A stretch of 64,000 nt of DNA from Mycolicibacterium aubagnense (GCF_010730955.1 NZ_AP022577.1:2852001-2916000); one strand, 5' to 3'. Positions 18,678-27,576 are shown, counted from the stretch's first letter. The notes: generated by a model not told the origin, from the letters alone. Numbers and translations: made by a program.

Positions 18678-19253
18678 ATGGCTGAAGTGCAATCGCTCGA
18701 CACCGGTGTGCGTTCGCGCACCCGCAAGGCGATCCTCGATGCCGCCACCGCTGTACTGGCGACCAACCCCGCGGCGTCGTTGAGCGATATCGCCACCGCC
18801 GCCGACGTGGGCCGCAGCACGCTGCACCGGTACTTCGCCGAACGCTCCGAGCTGATCCGTGCCGTCGCGCTGTACGTCCACGAGATGAGCAACGCCGCCA
18901 TCGACAAAGCCGAACCCGCGTGCGGTCCCCCGCTCGCCGCGCTGCGTCGGGTGGTCGAATCCCAGCTGGACCTCGGACCCATCGTGCCCTTCGTCTACAA
19001 CGAGCCGACCATCGTGGCCGACCCGGACTTGTCCGCGATCCTCGATACCGGCGACGAGGCGATAGCCGAAGTGCTGGCGCGGGTTTCGGCACGACCGCAG
19101 ACCAGCCCTCCGGAGTGGCCGCGCCTGGTTTTCTGGGCCCTACTCGACGCCGGATACGAGGCACTGCGCCGGAACATCGCGCCGCGGGTCGAGATCGTCG
19201 ACGCCATCATGGCCAGCCTGACGGCGGGCACCATCACCCCGGATCAGTCGTGA
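18678..19253 (+). CDS. lfrR: TetR-family repressor LfrR
   Basis: 191 residues. N-terminal helix-turn-helix (SLSDIATAADVGRSTLHRYF) and a ligand domain. Segments such as RRVVESQLDLGPIV and DEAIAEVL closely resemble M. smegmatis LfrR as I remember it, and the gene is followed by an LfrA-type pump as in that species. There LfrR represses lfrA and is released by multidrug ligands. The 217-base divergent region upstream is where the operator is expected; I could not define it. lfrA starts 85 bases downstream. Confidence 0.85.
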   Translation: MAEVQSLDTGVRSRTRKAILDAATAVLATNPAASLSDIATAADVGRSTLHRYFAERSELIRAVALYVHEMSNAAIDKAEPACGPPLAALRRVVESQLDLGPIVPFVYNEPTIVADPDLSAILDTGDEAIAEVLARVSARPQTSPPEWPRLVFWALLDAGYEALRRNIAPRVEIVDAIMASLTAGTITPDQS

Positions 19254-19338
19254 TCCACCCGAATTTGCTTTTATCTCAACAATTTTCATGCTGACCGCGG
19301 CTTGGACAGCCGACCGCATGAACAGCTAAGGAGTTCTC

Positions 19339-20859
19339 ATGTCCACCAGTCTCGTCACCAACGAGGTGACGAACCGGACGCCCCAACGCCATTGGTGGGC
19401 GCTGGCAGTGCTGATGCTGCCCGTGCTGCTCATCTCCATCGACAACACAGTGCTCGCCTTCGCACTGCCCAGCATCGCCCAAGATTTCCGCCCGTCGGCT
19501 GCGACCCAGTTGTGGCTCGTCGACATCTATTCACTGGTCCTGGCAACGCTTTTGGTGACCATGGGCAGCCTCGGCGACCGGTTCGGCCGGCGTCGGATGT
19601 TGCTCATCGGCGCCGTCGGGTTCGCCGCCGTCTCGGCCGCCGCGGCATTCGCGCCCAGCGCCGGCTATCTGGTGGCGGCACGTGCCACGCTCGGCGTGTT
19701 CGGCGCCATGCTGATGCCGTCGACGTTGTCGCTGATCCGCAACATCTTCACCGAAGCCACGTCGCGCCGGCTCGCCATCGCCATCTGGGCGTCGTGTTTC
19801 GCGGCCGGCTCGGCGCTGGGGCCCATCGTCGGCGGTCTGCTGCTGCAGCACTTCCACTGGGGTGCGGTGTTCATGATCGCCGTTCCGATCCTGCTGCCGC
19901 TGCTGGTGCTGGCACCCAAACTGGTGCCGGAATCGCGAGATCCGAATCCGGGCCCGGTCGACGCGCTCAGCGTGCTGCTGTCCCTGGTGGCCATGCTGCC
20001 GGTGGTGTGGGCGATCAAGACCGCCGCGCACGACGGCATCTCGACGCTGACGCTGGCGGCCGTCGCCCTCGGCATCGCCGCGGGCATCTGGTTCGTGCGC
20101 CGGCAGAACCGCAGTGCCACACCGATTCTCGACATGCAGCTGTTCGGACACGGACCCTTCACGGCGTCCATCCTGGCCAACTTCCTGTCGATGGTCGGTC
20201 TGATCGGATTCCTGTTCTTCGTCTCGCAGCACCTGCAGCTGGTGCTCGGGCTGGACCCGCTGACCGCCGCACTGGTCATGCTGCCGGGTGCGGCGGCGTC
20301 GACGATCGCGGGTATCGGTGTGGTGCGGCTGACCAAGCGGTTCGCGCCGCAGACGTTGATGGTGGCCGGCCTGCTCCTGGTGGCCGCCGGCTTCCTGCTG
20401 ATCCTGCTGTTCCGCCACGACCTGACCGTGGTTGGGGTCATCGCGTCGTTCATGGTGCTCGAGTTGGGCGTCGGTGTGTCGCAGACGATCTCGAACGACA
20501 CCATCGTGGCATCGGTGCCACCCGAGAAGGCCGGCGCGGCGTCAGCGGTGTCGGAGACCGCCTATGAACTGGGTGCAGTGATCGGCACCGCCGGGCTGGG
20601 CACCATGTTCACCGCGTTCTACCGTGCGAATGTCGAACTGCCCGGAGCGCTTTCGCCCGGACAGTCGGCGGACGCCGGAGAGAGCATCGGTGGCGCCATC
20701 GCGGTGGCCCGGACCCTGCCGACCGAACTCGGCAGTCACCTGATGGAGTCGGCGCGCATCGCCTTCGATTCGGGGATCGGCGCCACCGCAGCGACCGCGG
20801 CGGCACTGGCCCTGGCGGCCGCGGCGATCGTGGCCGCCGCCTTCCACGGGAAGCAATAG
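19339..20859 (+). CDS. lfrA: DHA2-type 14-helix MFS multidrug efflux pump LfrA
   Basis: 506 residues, matching the length of LfrA (about 504). Motif A is visible between helices 2 and 3 (GSLGDRFGRRRML), and helix 1 has the DHA2 signature LISIDNTVLAFALPSI. Proton-driven export of fluoroquinolones, acridines and ethidium is known for the M. smegmatis protein. The ribosome site AAGGAG lies 7 bases before the ATG. A strong hairpin follows. Confidence 0.9.
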   Translation: MSTSLVTNEVTNRTPQRHWWALAVLMLPVLLISIDNTVLAFALPSIAQDFRPSAATQLWLVDIYSLVLATLLVTMGSLGDRFGRRRMLLIGAVGFAAVSAAAAFAPSAGYLVAARATLGVFGAMLMPSTLSLIRNIFTEATSRRLAIAIWASCFAAGSALGPIVGGLLLQHFHWGAVFMIAVPILLPLLVLAPKLVPESRDPNPGPVDALSVLLSLVAMLPVVWAIKTAAHDGISTLTLAAVALGIAAGIWFVRRQNRSATPILDMQLFGHGPFTASILANFLSMVGLIGFLFFVSQHLQLVLGLDPLTAALVMLPGAAASTIAGIGVVRLTKRFAPQTLMVAGLLLVAAGFLLILLFRHDLTVVGVIASFMVLELGVGVSQTISNDTIVASVPPEKAGAASAVSETAYELGAVIGTAGLGTMFTAFYRANVELPGALSPGQSADAGESIGGAIAVARTLPTELGSHLMESARIAFDSGIGATAATAAALALAAAAIVAAAFHGKQ

Positions 20860-20871
20860 TCGTTGAATACA

Positions 20872-20907
20872 CTGTGGCCCCACCGCCTTTCGGCAGTGGG
20901 GCCACAG
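20872..20907. terminator. Hairpin between convergent lfrA and secreted-protein gene
   Basis: Perfect 12-base inverted repeat (CTGTGGCCCCAC / GTGGGGCCACAG, arms 20872-20883 and 20896-20907) with a 12-base loop, located between two convergent stops. Confidence 0.75.
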
Positions 20908-20919
20908 TCAGGTAATCGA

Positions 20920-22359
20920 TTACTTGCTGCCGTCCTTGCCACCCTTGGTGGCATTCTTGATGGCGCCGCTGATGGCCTTCGCCACCTTGGCCCCGGGGTT
21001 CTGCTCCTTCTTCGCCTTGGGCGCGCTGTCCTTGGACGTCGTCGCCTTGTCGGCGCTCGCGGTGTCCGTGCCCTTGCTGTCGGCGCCCTTGCTGTCCGTG
21101 GCCTTGGTACCCGTGGCCTTGGCACCCGTGGCCTTGCTGTCGGTGGCCTTGGTCTCGGTGGCCTTGGTCTCGGTGGCCTTGGTCTCGATAGCCTTGGTCT
21201 CGGTAGCAGGCTTGCTGTCGGTGGCCTTGGTTTCGGTAGCAGGCTTGGTGTCGGTGGCCTTGGTCTCCGTGGCCTTGGTCTCCGTCGCCTTGGCGTCGGT
21301 GGCAGCCTTGGTATCCGCCGCCTTGGTCTCCGCAGGCTTGGTGGAGGTGTCCTTTGCCGTATCGGTGGCCGGTGCCGCCTCGGTCGAGGTCGCGGCGGTT
21401 GCCGTAGCCGCCTTCTTCGTCGTCGTCGCCGCGTCAGCCGACCCGGCGGCGGAAGACTCCGTTGCCGTCTTGGCGGTCTCGGCCGCCGTGGTTGCCGCCA
21501 GCGCCGCAACCGGCGTCGCGGCAGCGGGCACGGTGACGCCGCCGGGCGCGTTCGGATTCACGTTCAGCGCGGTGATGATCCGATTCACGATGTACGGAAC
21601 GGTCCCGGTTTCGAAATCCGTGACATTCTTCTGAATGTTCTGCACCAGGCTCACGACATTGTTGAGGACGCCGTTGTAAATGGTGCCCGGATTCAGGGTG
21701 AGTACCGACTGCAGAATTCCCGTCACACTGTTGACCACCTGCTGAACCACCGGAGTGGTGCCGGTGCACGATCCGCATCCGATTCCGACGGTCGAAATCG
21801 CGAGACCGGCGACCAATGCGGTAACCGAATCGAGTACCGCGGGCACCAATGCCTCACCAACCGCCAGCGGTTGCTGCAGGAGGTTCTGCACCGGGCCGTT
21901 GATTCCGGTGATCAATTGCAGGCCGCCCGGAAGCAGACCGCCCACCAGCGAGTCGATGGCACCGTTGACATTGAGGGTGCCCAGGTTCCCCACCACGTTG
22001 GCGAGCGTGCCCGGCAATGCGCCGCCCAGGGTGAACGTCGCGCCGGTGATATTGCCGATCAACTGCATGCCCTGTTGCACACCGTAGTTCGCGTCGAGCA
22101 CCACCTGGCGCACCAACGGATTCACCGTGGTCTCCACCATGTAGCTGGTTTGCCCGACCGTCTCGGCGAGGGCGTTGTAGATGTTGCCCAGCGCCACGAT
22201 CGGGTTGACCAATGCCGTCAACTGCACATCCGCGACCTGCACCTGCGGAACTGCCGGCAGATGCGTTGCAGTCTGCGGCACCACCGGTGCCACAGCAATC
22301 ACGCTTGCTCCTGCCAGGGCAACGCCCGCCGTGAGATACGGCTTCATTGTGAGCTGCAT
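20920..22359 (-). CDS. Secreted/outer-membrane-type protein with KATE-rich tail (GjpA-like)
   Basis: 479 residues. Start ATG 22359 follows GGGAGGA. A signal peptide (YLTAGVALAGASVIAVAPV) leads to a 230-residue domain rich in Val, Leu, Asn and Gly with recurring segments such as VNPLVRQVV and GVLNNVVSLVQNIQ, and two close cysteines (GCGSC). From about residue 290 to 460 the chain is low complexity: Lys-Ala-Thr-Glu/Asp units repeat many times. The end is Lys-rich. Similar proteins carry the database name outer membrane porin GjpA; that name is a recollection and porin function is not shown by the sequence. Confidence 0.7.
   Translation of the reverse strand: MQLTMKPYLTAGVALAGASVIAVAPVVPQTATHLPAVPQVQVADVQLTALVNPIVALGNIYNALAETVGQTSYMVETTVNPLVRQVVLDANYGVQQGMQLIGNITGATFTLGGALPGTLANVVGNLGTLNVNGAIDSLVGGLLPGGLQLITGINGPVQNLLQQPLAVGEALVPAVLDSVTALVAGLAISTVGIGCGSCTGTTPVVQQVVNSVTGILQSVLTLNPGTIYNGVLNNVVSLVQNIQKNVTDFETGTVPYIVNRIITALNVNPNAPGGVTVPAAATPVAALAATTAAETAKTATESSAAGSADAATTTKKAATATAATSTEAAPATDTAKDTSTKPAETKAADTKAATDAKATETKATETKATDTKPATETKATDSKPATETKAIETKATETKATETKATDSKATGAKATGTKATDSKGADSKGTDTASADKATTSKDSAPKAKKEQNPGAKVAKAISGAIKNATKGGKDGSK
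21058..21310. repeat. Degenerate 15-base repeats coding KATET/KATDS units
   Basis: Imperfect tandem copies of GGCCTTGGTCTCGGT (minus-strand codons for T-E-T-K-A) run through this part of the secreted-protein gene. At least four adjacent copies at about 21140-21200 are nearly identical. Expansion or contraction would keep the frame. Confidence 0.75.
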
Positions 22360-22795
22360 TTCGATCCTCCCAGTTATCGCAACACCCGTGTGAGGCGGAA
22401 ACTTACCCCTTGTAAATGGCCGTTTTTGACCATCTGCGGCATTTTTCAGCTAATCAAAATTGGCGGATCACAAAATTGTCAATTGCGTTAGATTGCTGTT
22501 TTAGCAGCCCAGTTAGCGCTTCTACAGAATCAGCAAATTTGGCCAGTTGCCCCGCCCAAATCAGCCCAGCCCATGTCACAGGCACTTCACAGAGTGGAGA
22601 GGCGCACGTCACATGGCGGTATACATTGCGGTCCGCAAAGCGAATGCGCGGAAAAATTGCGCATCCAGCAAATTTCGCTACGGGCAACTTGCGCGCGCGT
22701 CAGTCATAGCCCCGGACTCGACCTGAAGAGCGCCCTCCGCCCAACCGGAGTCCACATGCTGAGACAGCGCGTCGAGCCGGATGAGACCGTGCGAT
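22360..22795. other. 436-base AT-richer intergenic region
   Basis: Clearly lower in GC than its surroundings. It includes the promoter of the minus-strand secreted-protein gene. CAGCAAATTT occurs twice (near 22536 and 22666). Short open frames exist on both strands but none has a ribosome site or recognisable product. No RNA gene was identified. Confidence 0.5.
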
Positions 22796-23941
22796 TCAGG
22801 ACGCGACCGTTTGCCCACGCTTGGCAATAGTGCCGGCCACAGATGTCCCCGCGACGGTCAACAACGCGCCGAGAATCAACGCCGACGGCTCCCCCGGACT
22901 CAGCAGATGCTGCTGGGTCCCCAACGTGGCGGCAGCCACCGGCACACCCAACTGCGCCGCCGCCAGCACCCCGAGCGACAGCGGTTGCCCGAACAACCGG
23001 CCGCTGAGATGCGCGAGCACCGCCCCGCCACCCAGCGCCACGCCGAGCCCGATCAGCCCCGGGTGCTCGCCCAGTTCGCGCACCTGCAATGAGGCGCCCA
23101 ACCAGACGAAGAACAGCGGCGCGAAGAACCCTTCGGTGATGCCGAACAGTTGCCGCGCCAGCCGACGGGGCTCGCCGACGGCCGAAAGGCACAGGCCCAG
23201 GGCAAAACCCGCGAGCATGATCGACACGTGCGTCGACTTCGCCAGCGCCGCCAGGCCGAACAGCACGATCAGGCTGATCCTCAGTTCCAGTGCCAGGTTC
23301 CGGCGGCGTGAGTACCTGTGCATCCGTTTCAGCCAGCCCCGCTTGGCCTCGTACCGCAGAAAGACATACAGCAGGACGGCACACGCGGCGATCGCCAGTG
23401 CCCCCATCGCCGCGCGCGGCGCGCCGGCTGGATTGATCGCCAACGGCAACAACACGATCGATGCGGCGTCGGCTATCGCAATCTGGGCGGTGACGGCCAA
23501 CACCGGAGGCCCCGACAGGCCCAGGGACTGGATGACCGGCAGCGCCAGTGCCGCCGAGGACGAGGCCATCAGGACGGCGTACAGCGGGGCATGGCCCGTG
23601 CCGAACAGATGCGCGACGACAGCGCCGAACACCGCCGCGAACGCGCCCACCACGATCGCCCGCAACAGTGCTCTGGGTATGTCACCGCGTAATGACTGGT
23701 CGCGCACCGGCACATGGGTGCCGACGATGAACATCACCAGCGCAAAGCCGATGTCCGCCAGCAGCATGAACGTCGGGTTGCCCGCGTCGAGGATGCCGAA
23801 CCCGGTCCGCCCCACCACGATTCCGGCCGCGAGTTCGCCGACGATGACCGGCACCCGCAGCTTCGGCACTGCCGCAAGCAGCGGTCCCACCAGTCCGATG
23901 ACGGCCAGCAGAGCCAGGGCATGGAATCCGAAGTCGCCCAT
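22796..23941 (-). CDS. Monovalent cation:proton antiporter (CPA2 family)
   Basis: 381 residues, nearly all in transmembrane helices. Family features: VPVIVGELAAGIVVG in helix 2-3, FEVG-like FIVGTHV, a helix with SSSAALALPVIQ, and the acidic helix QIAIADAASIVLLPLA corresponding to the Asp-bearing ion-binding helix of NhaA/KefB-like proteins. There is no cytoplasmic TrkA/KTN domain, so gating differs from KefB. Ion specificity (Na or K) cannot be read. It is followed upstream by the ParB-like gene in the same orientation. Confidence 0.82.
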   Translation of the reverse strand: MGDFGFHALALLAVIGLVGPLLAAVPKLRVPVIVGELAAGIVVGRTGFGILDAGNPTFMLLADIGFALVMFIVGTHVPVRDQSLRGDIPRALLRAIVVGAFAAVFGAVVAHLFGTGHAPLYAVLMASSSAALALPVIQSLGLSGPPVLAVTAQIAIADAASIVLLPLAINPAGAPRAAMGALAIAACAVLLYVFLRYEAKRGWLKRMHRYSRRRNLALELRISLIVLFGLAALAKSTHVSIMLAGFALGLCLSAVGEPRRLARQLFGITEGFFAPLFFVWLGASLQVRELGEHPGLIGLGVALGGGAVLAHLSGRLFGQPLSLGVLAAAQLGVPVAAATLGTQQHLLSPGEPSALILGALLTVAGTSVAGTIAKRGQTVAS

Positions 23942-23964
23942 AGGTCAGCCGGTCTGCGCAGCGG

Positions 23965-24342
23965 TCAGGACTGCCACGACACGAGCCGGCACGGAATATC
24001 GGTGTTCTCGTCGGTCAGGTAGCTGGCACACACCCTGTGGTAGCCGTCGGCGATCTGCAATGGGGCACCATTGTGAACGTCGCCGCGTACCAACAGGATT
24101 GGCGAAAGCTTCTTGCCGTCGCTGATCTTGCTCAGGTCCGCCCTGACATGGGCGTTGGACTCCGGCAACAAGGGCAGCTGCGCCGCGCGCAGGATGTCTT
24201 TCGCTTTCCGCGTCGTCCTCTTCGCGGTTTTCAACGCCGCCACCACGCTGGCCACCTCGTCCGCGGCGGCCACCATGGTCAGGTAGTCGGCCGCTGCGTC
24301 GTAGTCATGATCCTCGGGGTCGTCCAGCCACTTCACCGCCAT
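23965..24342 (-). CDS. ParB/Srx-fold-like small protein of unknown role
   Basis: 125 residues from ATG 24342 (AAGG seven bases upstream); a GTG six bases earlier is also possible. The C-terminal half reads KLSPILLVRGDV, then ADGYHRVCAS and IPCRLV, the pattern (substrate strand, then DG-x-HR) of ParB N-terminal nuclease-fold proteins. The N-terminal half is helical and Ala/Lys-rich. No DNA-binding HTH is present. It could be a kinase or nuclease of the sulfiredoxin/ParB fold; function unknown. Confidence 0.65.
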   Translation of the reverse strand: MAVKWLDDPEDHDYDAAADYLTMVAAADEVASVVAALKTAKRTTRKAKDILRAAQLPLLPESNAHVRADLSKISDGKKLSPILLVRGDVHNGAPLQIADGYHRVCASYLTDENTDIPCRLVSWQS

Positions 24343-24486
24343 CGCCACACCTTAATCGCGACCGCGCCCAGCGCGGGCTGCCTGCAGCCAACTCTCAGCG
24401 AGCTGTTGCCATCCGATAGTTGCCGATATATCGTTAATGCATCGGAAGCGCGCAAGGCGCCTCCTGCCGAAAGAGAGAACACATCT

Positions 24487-25218
24487 ATGGACACCCCATT
24501 CACCCCACCCGACCGCCCGTTCGACGGTCCCGGCTTCGGTTTCACCCCACCGCATCGCGGGTTCGGCGGCCCCGGCGGCCCCGGCCGTCGCGAGATGCGC
24601 GAACAGTTCCGCGCCCACCTGCGGGAACACCGCGGCGACGCAGGTTTCGGTTTCGGACCGGGCTTCGGCCCTGGTTTCGGCTTCGGTCCCGGGTTCGGCC
24701 CCGGCTTCGGTGCCGGACCCTTCGGGCCGGGCGGTCCCCGCGGTCGACGTCACGGCGGCCGCGGCCGCGCCAGTGGCCGCAGCCGGCGTGGCGACGTCCG
24801 CGCCGCCATCCTCAAGCTGCTCGCCGAGCGGCCGATGCATGGCTACGAAATGACCCAGGAGATCGCCGCACGCAGCGACGGTCTGTGGAAGCCCAGCCCC
24901 GGCTCGATCTACCCGACCCTTCAGCTGCTGGAGGACGAGGGCCTGATCGCGCCGACCGAAAGTCATGGCAGCAAGAAGACTTTCGAACTCACCGCCGAGG
25001 GACACACGGTTGCCGACGCGATCGAGACGGCGCCCTGGGAAGAGATCGCCGAAGGCGCCGACCCCGCCGCCCTGAACCTGCGAAACGCGCTCGGTCAGTT
25101 GTTCGGCGCGGTCGGCCAGTCGGTGCATTCCGCGAACGACGAACAGCAGCAACGCATCCTGGATATCGTGAACAACGCCCGTCGCGAGATCTACCAGATT
25201 CTCGGCGAGTCCGACTAG
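24487..25218 (+). CDS. PadR-family regulator with long Gly/Phe/Pro-rich N-terminus
   Basis: 243 residues from ATG 24487 (AAAGAGAG upstream). The first 95 residues are disordered: repeated GFGPGFGPGF units, then an Arg/Gly-rich stretch. The PadR winged helix follows (AAILKLLAERPMHGYEMTQ, SPGSIYPTLQLLEDEGLI), and a C-terminal helical dimerisation part. The aldo/keto reductase starts 15 bases after the stop, so the gene probably heads an operon. Ligand unknown. Confidence 0.85.
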   Translation: MDTPFTPPDRPFDGPGFGFTPPHRGFGGPGGPGRREMREQFRAHLREHRGDAGFGFGPGFGPGFGFGPGFGPGFGAGPFGPGGPRGRRHGGRGRASGRSRRGDVRAAILKLLAERPMHGYEMTQEIAARSDGLWKPSPGSIYPTLQLLEDEGLIAPTESHGSKKTFELTAEGHTVADAIETAPWEEIAEGADPAALNLRNALGQLFGAVGQSVHSANDEQQQRILDIVNNARREIYQILGESD

Positions 25219-25233
25219 GGATAGCCTGGCTGC

Positions 25234-26103
25234 ATGACGACGTTCGCGCTCGGCGATTACCACGTCCACCGGGTCGGATTCGGCGCCATGCAGCTGCCCG
25301 GCCCCGGCGTATTCGGTCCACCACGTGACCATGAGCAGGCCATCAATGTGCTGCAACGTGCCGTCGCGCTCGGTGTCAACCACATCGACACCGCACAGTT
25401 CTACGGCCCCGACGTCGCCAACCAGCTGATCCGCGAGGCCCTGCACCCATACCCGCAGGGCCTCGCGCTGGTCAGCAAGGTCGGTGCGCGCCGGGACCAG
25501 ACCGGCGGCTGGTTACCGGCGCAGCAACCCGACGAGCTGCGAGCTGCCATCGAGCAGAATCTGGAAACCCTTGGCACGGACCGGCTGGCCGCGGTGAACC
25601 TGCGCGTGATGGGTCCGGACGGCGACCCCAGCGCGCCCGGCGAGGTCGACCGTGAGCTGTTCGACAGCCAGCTCAGCGCGATGATCACGGCCCGTGACGA
25701 GGGGCTGATCGGCGGAATCGGCCTCAGCAGCATTTCCCTCGAGCACCTCGAGATCGCTCTGGACCGCACCGATGTCGCGTGCGTCCAGAACGCCTACAAC
25801 CTGCTCGACCGGTCCTCGCAGCCGGTGCTGGACGCCTGCACTGCACGCGGCATTGCGTTTGTCCCTTTCTTCCCACTCGGCTCCGCTTTCGTACCGGAGA
25901 ACCCCGTCCTCGGTCATCCCGAAATCCGCAAAGCAGCAAGTGAACTCGACCGCACACCCGCACAGGTCGCGTTGGCCTGGACGCTGGCGGCAGCGCCCAA
26001 CGTGCTGTTGATCCCCGGTACGTCGTCCGTCGCGCATCTGGAGGAGAACCTCGCCGTCGCCGACATCGACGTACCCGCGACTCTGACAGCGGCACTCGGG
26101 TGA
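25234..26103 (+). CDS. Aldo/keto reductase family protein
   Basis: 289 residues. (beta/alpha)8 oxidoreductase: catalytic Asp and Tyr in HIDTAQFYG, Lys in LVSKVGAR. The usual active-site His of the tetrad (LHR or similar) is replaced: the strand reads AVNLRVMG. NADPH-binding end IPGTSSVAHLEENL is present. Substrate unknown. It overlaps the following methyltransferase by four bases. Confidence 0.85.
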   Translation: MTTFALGDYHVHRVGFGAMQLPGPGVFGPPRDHEQAINVLQRAVALGVNHIDTAQFYGPDVANQLIREALHPYPQGLALVSKVGARRDQTGGWLPAQQPDELRAAIEQNLETLGTDRLAAVNLRVMGPDGDPSAPGEVDRELFDSQLSAMITARDEGLIGGIGLSSISLEHLEIALDRTDVACVQNAYNLLDRSSQPVLDACTARGIAFVPFFPLGSAFVPENPVLGHPEIRKAASELDRTPAQVALAWTLAAAPNVLLIPGTSSVAHLEENLAVADIDVPATLTAALG

Positions 26104-26837
26104 GTACCGACATCGACCGGATGCCCCGCGGCGGTCCACAGGCTTCCTGTCTGGACCGGGCATTGCAGACGGATCAGCCCGAGTATCTCGACCGCGACGA
26201 CCTCGACCCGGCGATCAAACGCAGTGTGGTGCGCGCCCTGGAGCTCGCCGGCAATTGGTTCGGGCTGCATGAACGGTTCGCGCTCATCGTCATGGACGAA
26301 GTTGCCGACGTCCCCGATCCCCGGATACTGGAGCTCGGAGCCGGCCACGGCGGGCTGTCGAAGAAGGTGCTGGAGATGCACCCCACGGCGACCCTGACGG
26401 TGACCGATCTGGAGCCGGACTCGGTCGCGGCCATCACCGCCGGTGACCTGGGTTCCGATCCTCGGGTGACGGTGCGCGACATGGACGCCACCGCCATCGA
26501 TGCGGCCGACAGTGCTTATGCCCTGGCCGTTTTCGCGTTGTCGTTCCACCACCTGCCCCCGCCCGCCGCGGCCCGGGTGCTCGCCGAGGGGACCCGCGTG
26601 GCGGACAAGCTGCTCATCATCGACCTACCCAGGCCACCGGCCCCACTGCACCTGATGCGGCTGGCCACGATGCTGCCGCTGGCCCCGTTCGTACCGTTCG
26701 TGCATGACGGCGTCATCAGTTCGCTGCGGGCCTACAGCCCGGCGGCACTGCGGGCACTGGCCGACCATGCCGGCGTCGACATCGAACTGCGCGGCGGCCT
26801 GTGCACGCCGCAAATCGCCATCGCCACCCGACGTTAG
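26100..26837 (+). CDS. SAM-dependent class I methyltransferase
   Basis: 245 residues from GTG 26100 (GTGA overlap with the reductase stop). Rossmann motif I reads ILELGAGHGGLSK, motif II TVTDLEPDSV, and the post-motif FALSFHHLPP resembles UbiE/small-molecule methyltransferases. A hydrophobic segment (LATMLPLAPFVPFVH) near the C-terminus could contact membranes or lipid substrates. Function unknown. Confidence 0.8.
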   Translation: MSTDIDRMPRGGPQASCLDRALQTDQPEYLDRDDLDPAIKRSVVRALELAGNWFGLHERFALIVMDEVADVPDPRILELGAGHGGLSKKVLEMHPTATLTVTDLEPDSVAAITAGDLGSDPRVTVRDMDATAIDAADSAYALAVFALSFHHLPPPAAARVLAEGTRVADKLLIIDLPRPPAPLHLMRLATMLPLAPFVPFVHDGVISSLRAYSPAALRALADHAGVDIELRGGLCTPQIAIATRR

Positions 26838-26871
26838 ATTTGCGGCCAAATCCGCGGCGTACGTTGGAGCC

Positions 26872-27567
26872 ATGACGGACTCCAATGAAGTGATGGACTG
26901 GGACAGCGCCTATCGCGAAGAAGGCGGATTCGACGGACCGCCGCCATGGAATATCGGTGAGCCACAGCCTGAATTGGCCGCTCTGATCGAGGCCGGCCAG
27001 GTCACCGGCGAGGTGCTCGACGCGGGCTGCGGCCACGCCGAACTGGCCCTCACCCTCGCCGCTGCCGGCCACCCGGTGGTGGGTATCGAGCTCTCGCCCA
27101 CGGCGGTCGCGGCAGCGAAACAGGCTGCTGCCGAACGGAATCTGACCAACGCGACGTTCGTCGAGGACGACATCACCTCGTTCACCGGCTTCGATGGCCG
27201 CTTCGAGACCATCATGGATTCGACGTTGTTCCACTCGATTCCGGTGGACGCCCGCGACGCCTACCAGCAGGCGGTGTTCCGCGCAGCCGCGCCGGGCGCC
27301 AAGTACTTCATTCTGGTGTTCGCCAAAGGCGCGTTCCCGGCAGAGGCCGAACAGAAGCCCAACGAGGTCACCGAGGACGAGTTGCGCGAGGCCGTCGGAA
27401 AGTACTGGGCCATCGACGAGATTCGGCCGGCCTTCATCCGTGCGAGCATGCCCACTCGGATGCCCGCCGGCCCCGGTCAGCCCACCTTCGAAATGCCGCC
27501 CCACGCCCTGGACGAGAAGGGCCGGATGAAGATGCCGGCGTTCCTGCTCACGGCGCACAAGGCCTGA
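26872..27567 (+). CDS. SAM-dependent methyltransferase, Rv0560c-like
   Basis: 231 residues from ATG 26872 with GGAG close upstream. Motif I VLDAGCGHAELAL, motif II VVGIELSP, and the opening MDWDSAYREEGGFDGPPPWN plus the ending MKMPAFLLTAHKA resemble the salicylate-inducible Rv0560c methyltransferase of M. tuberculosis, which acts on small heterocycles and quinone-like compounds. That relation is from memory. It converges on egtE with a nine-base gap. Confidence 0.8.
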   Translation: MTDSNEVMDWDSAYREEGGFDGPPPWNIGEPQPELAALIEAGQVTGEVLDAGCGHAELALTLAAAGHPVVGIELSPTAVAAAKQAAAERNLTNATFVEDDITSFTGFDGRFETIMDSTLFHSIPVDARDAYQQAVFRAAAPGAKYFILVFAKGAFPAEAEQKPNEVTEDELREAVGKYWAIDEIRPAFIRASMPTRMPAGPGQPTFEMPPHALDEKGRMKMPAFLLTAHKA

Positions 27568-27576
27568 CGGCTCCGC

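Noticed and set aside
21058..21310. Short tandem repeats resembling a CRISPR array
   Set aside because: The units are contiguous without unique spacers and translate to an in-frame protein tail. No cas genes are present.
22454..22687. 77-codon minus-strand frame in the AT-rich gap
   Set aside because: No ribosome site, no hydrophobic or domain pattern, and no similarity that I recognise.
24640..24760. Repeats GGCTTCGGCCC-like
   Set aside because: They encode the GFGPGF region of the PadR protein and are not a separate DNA element.
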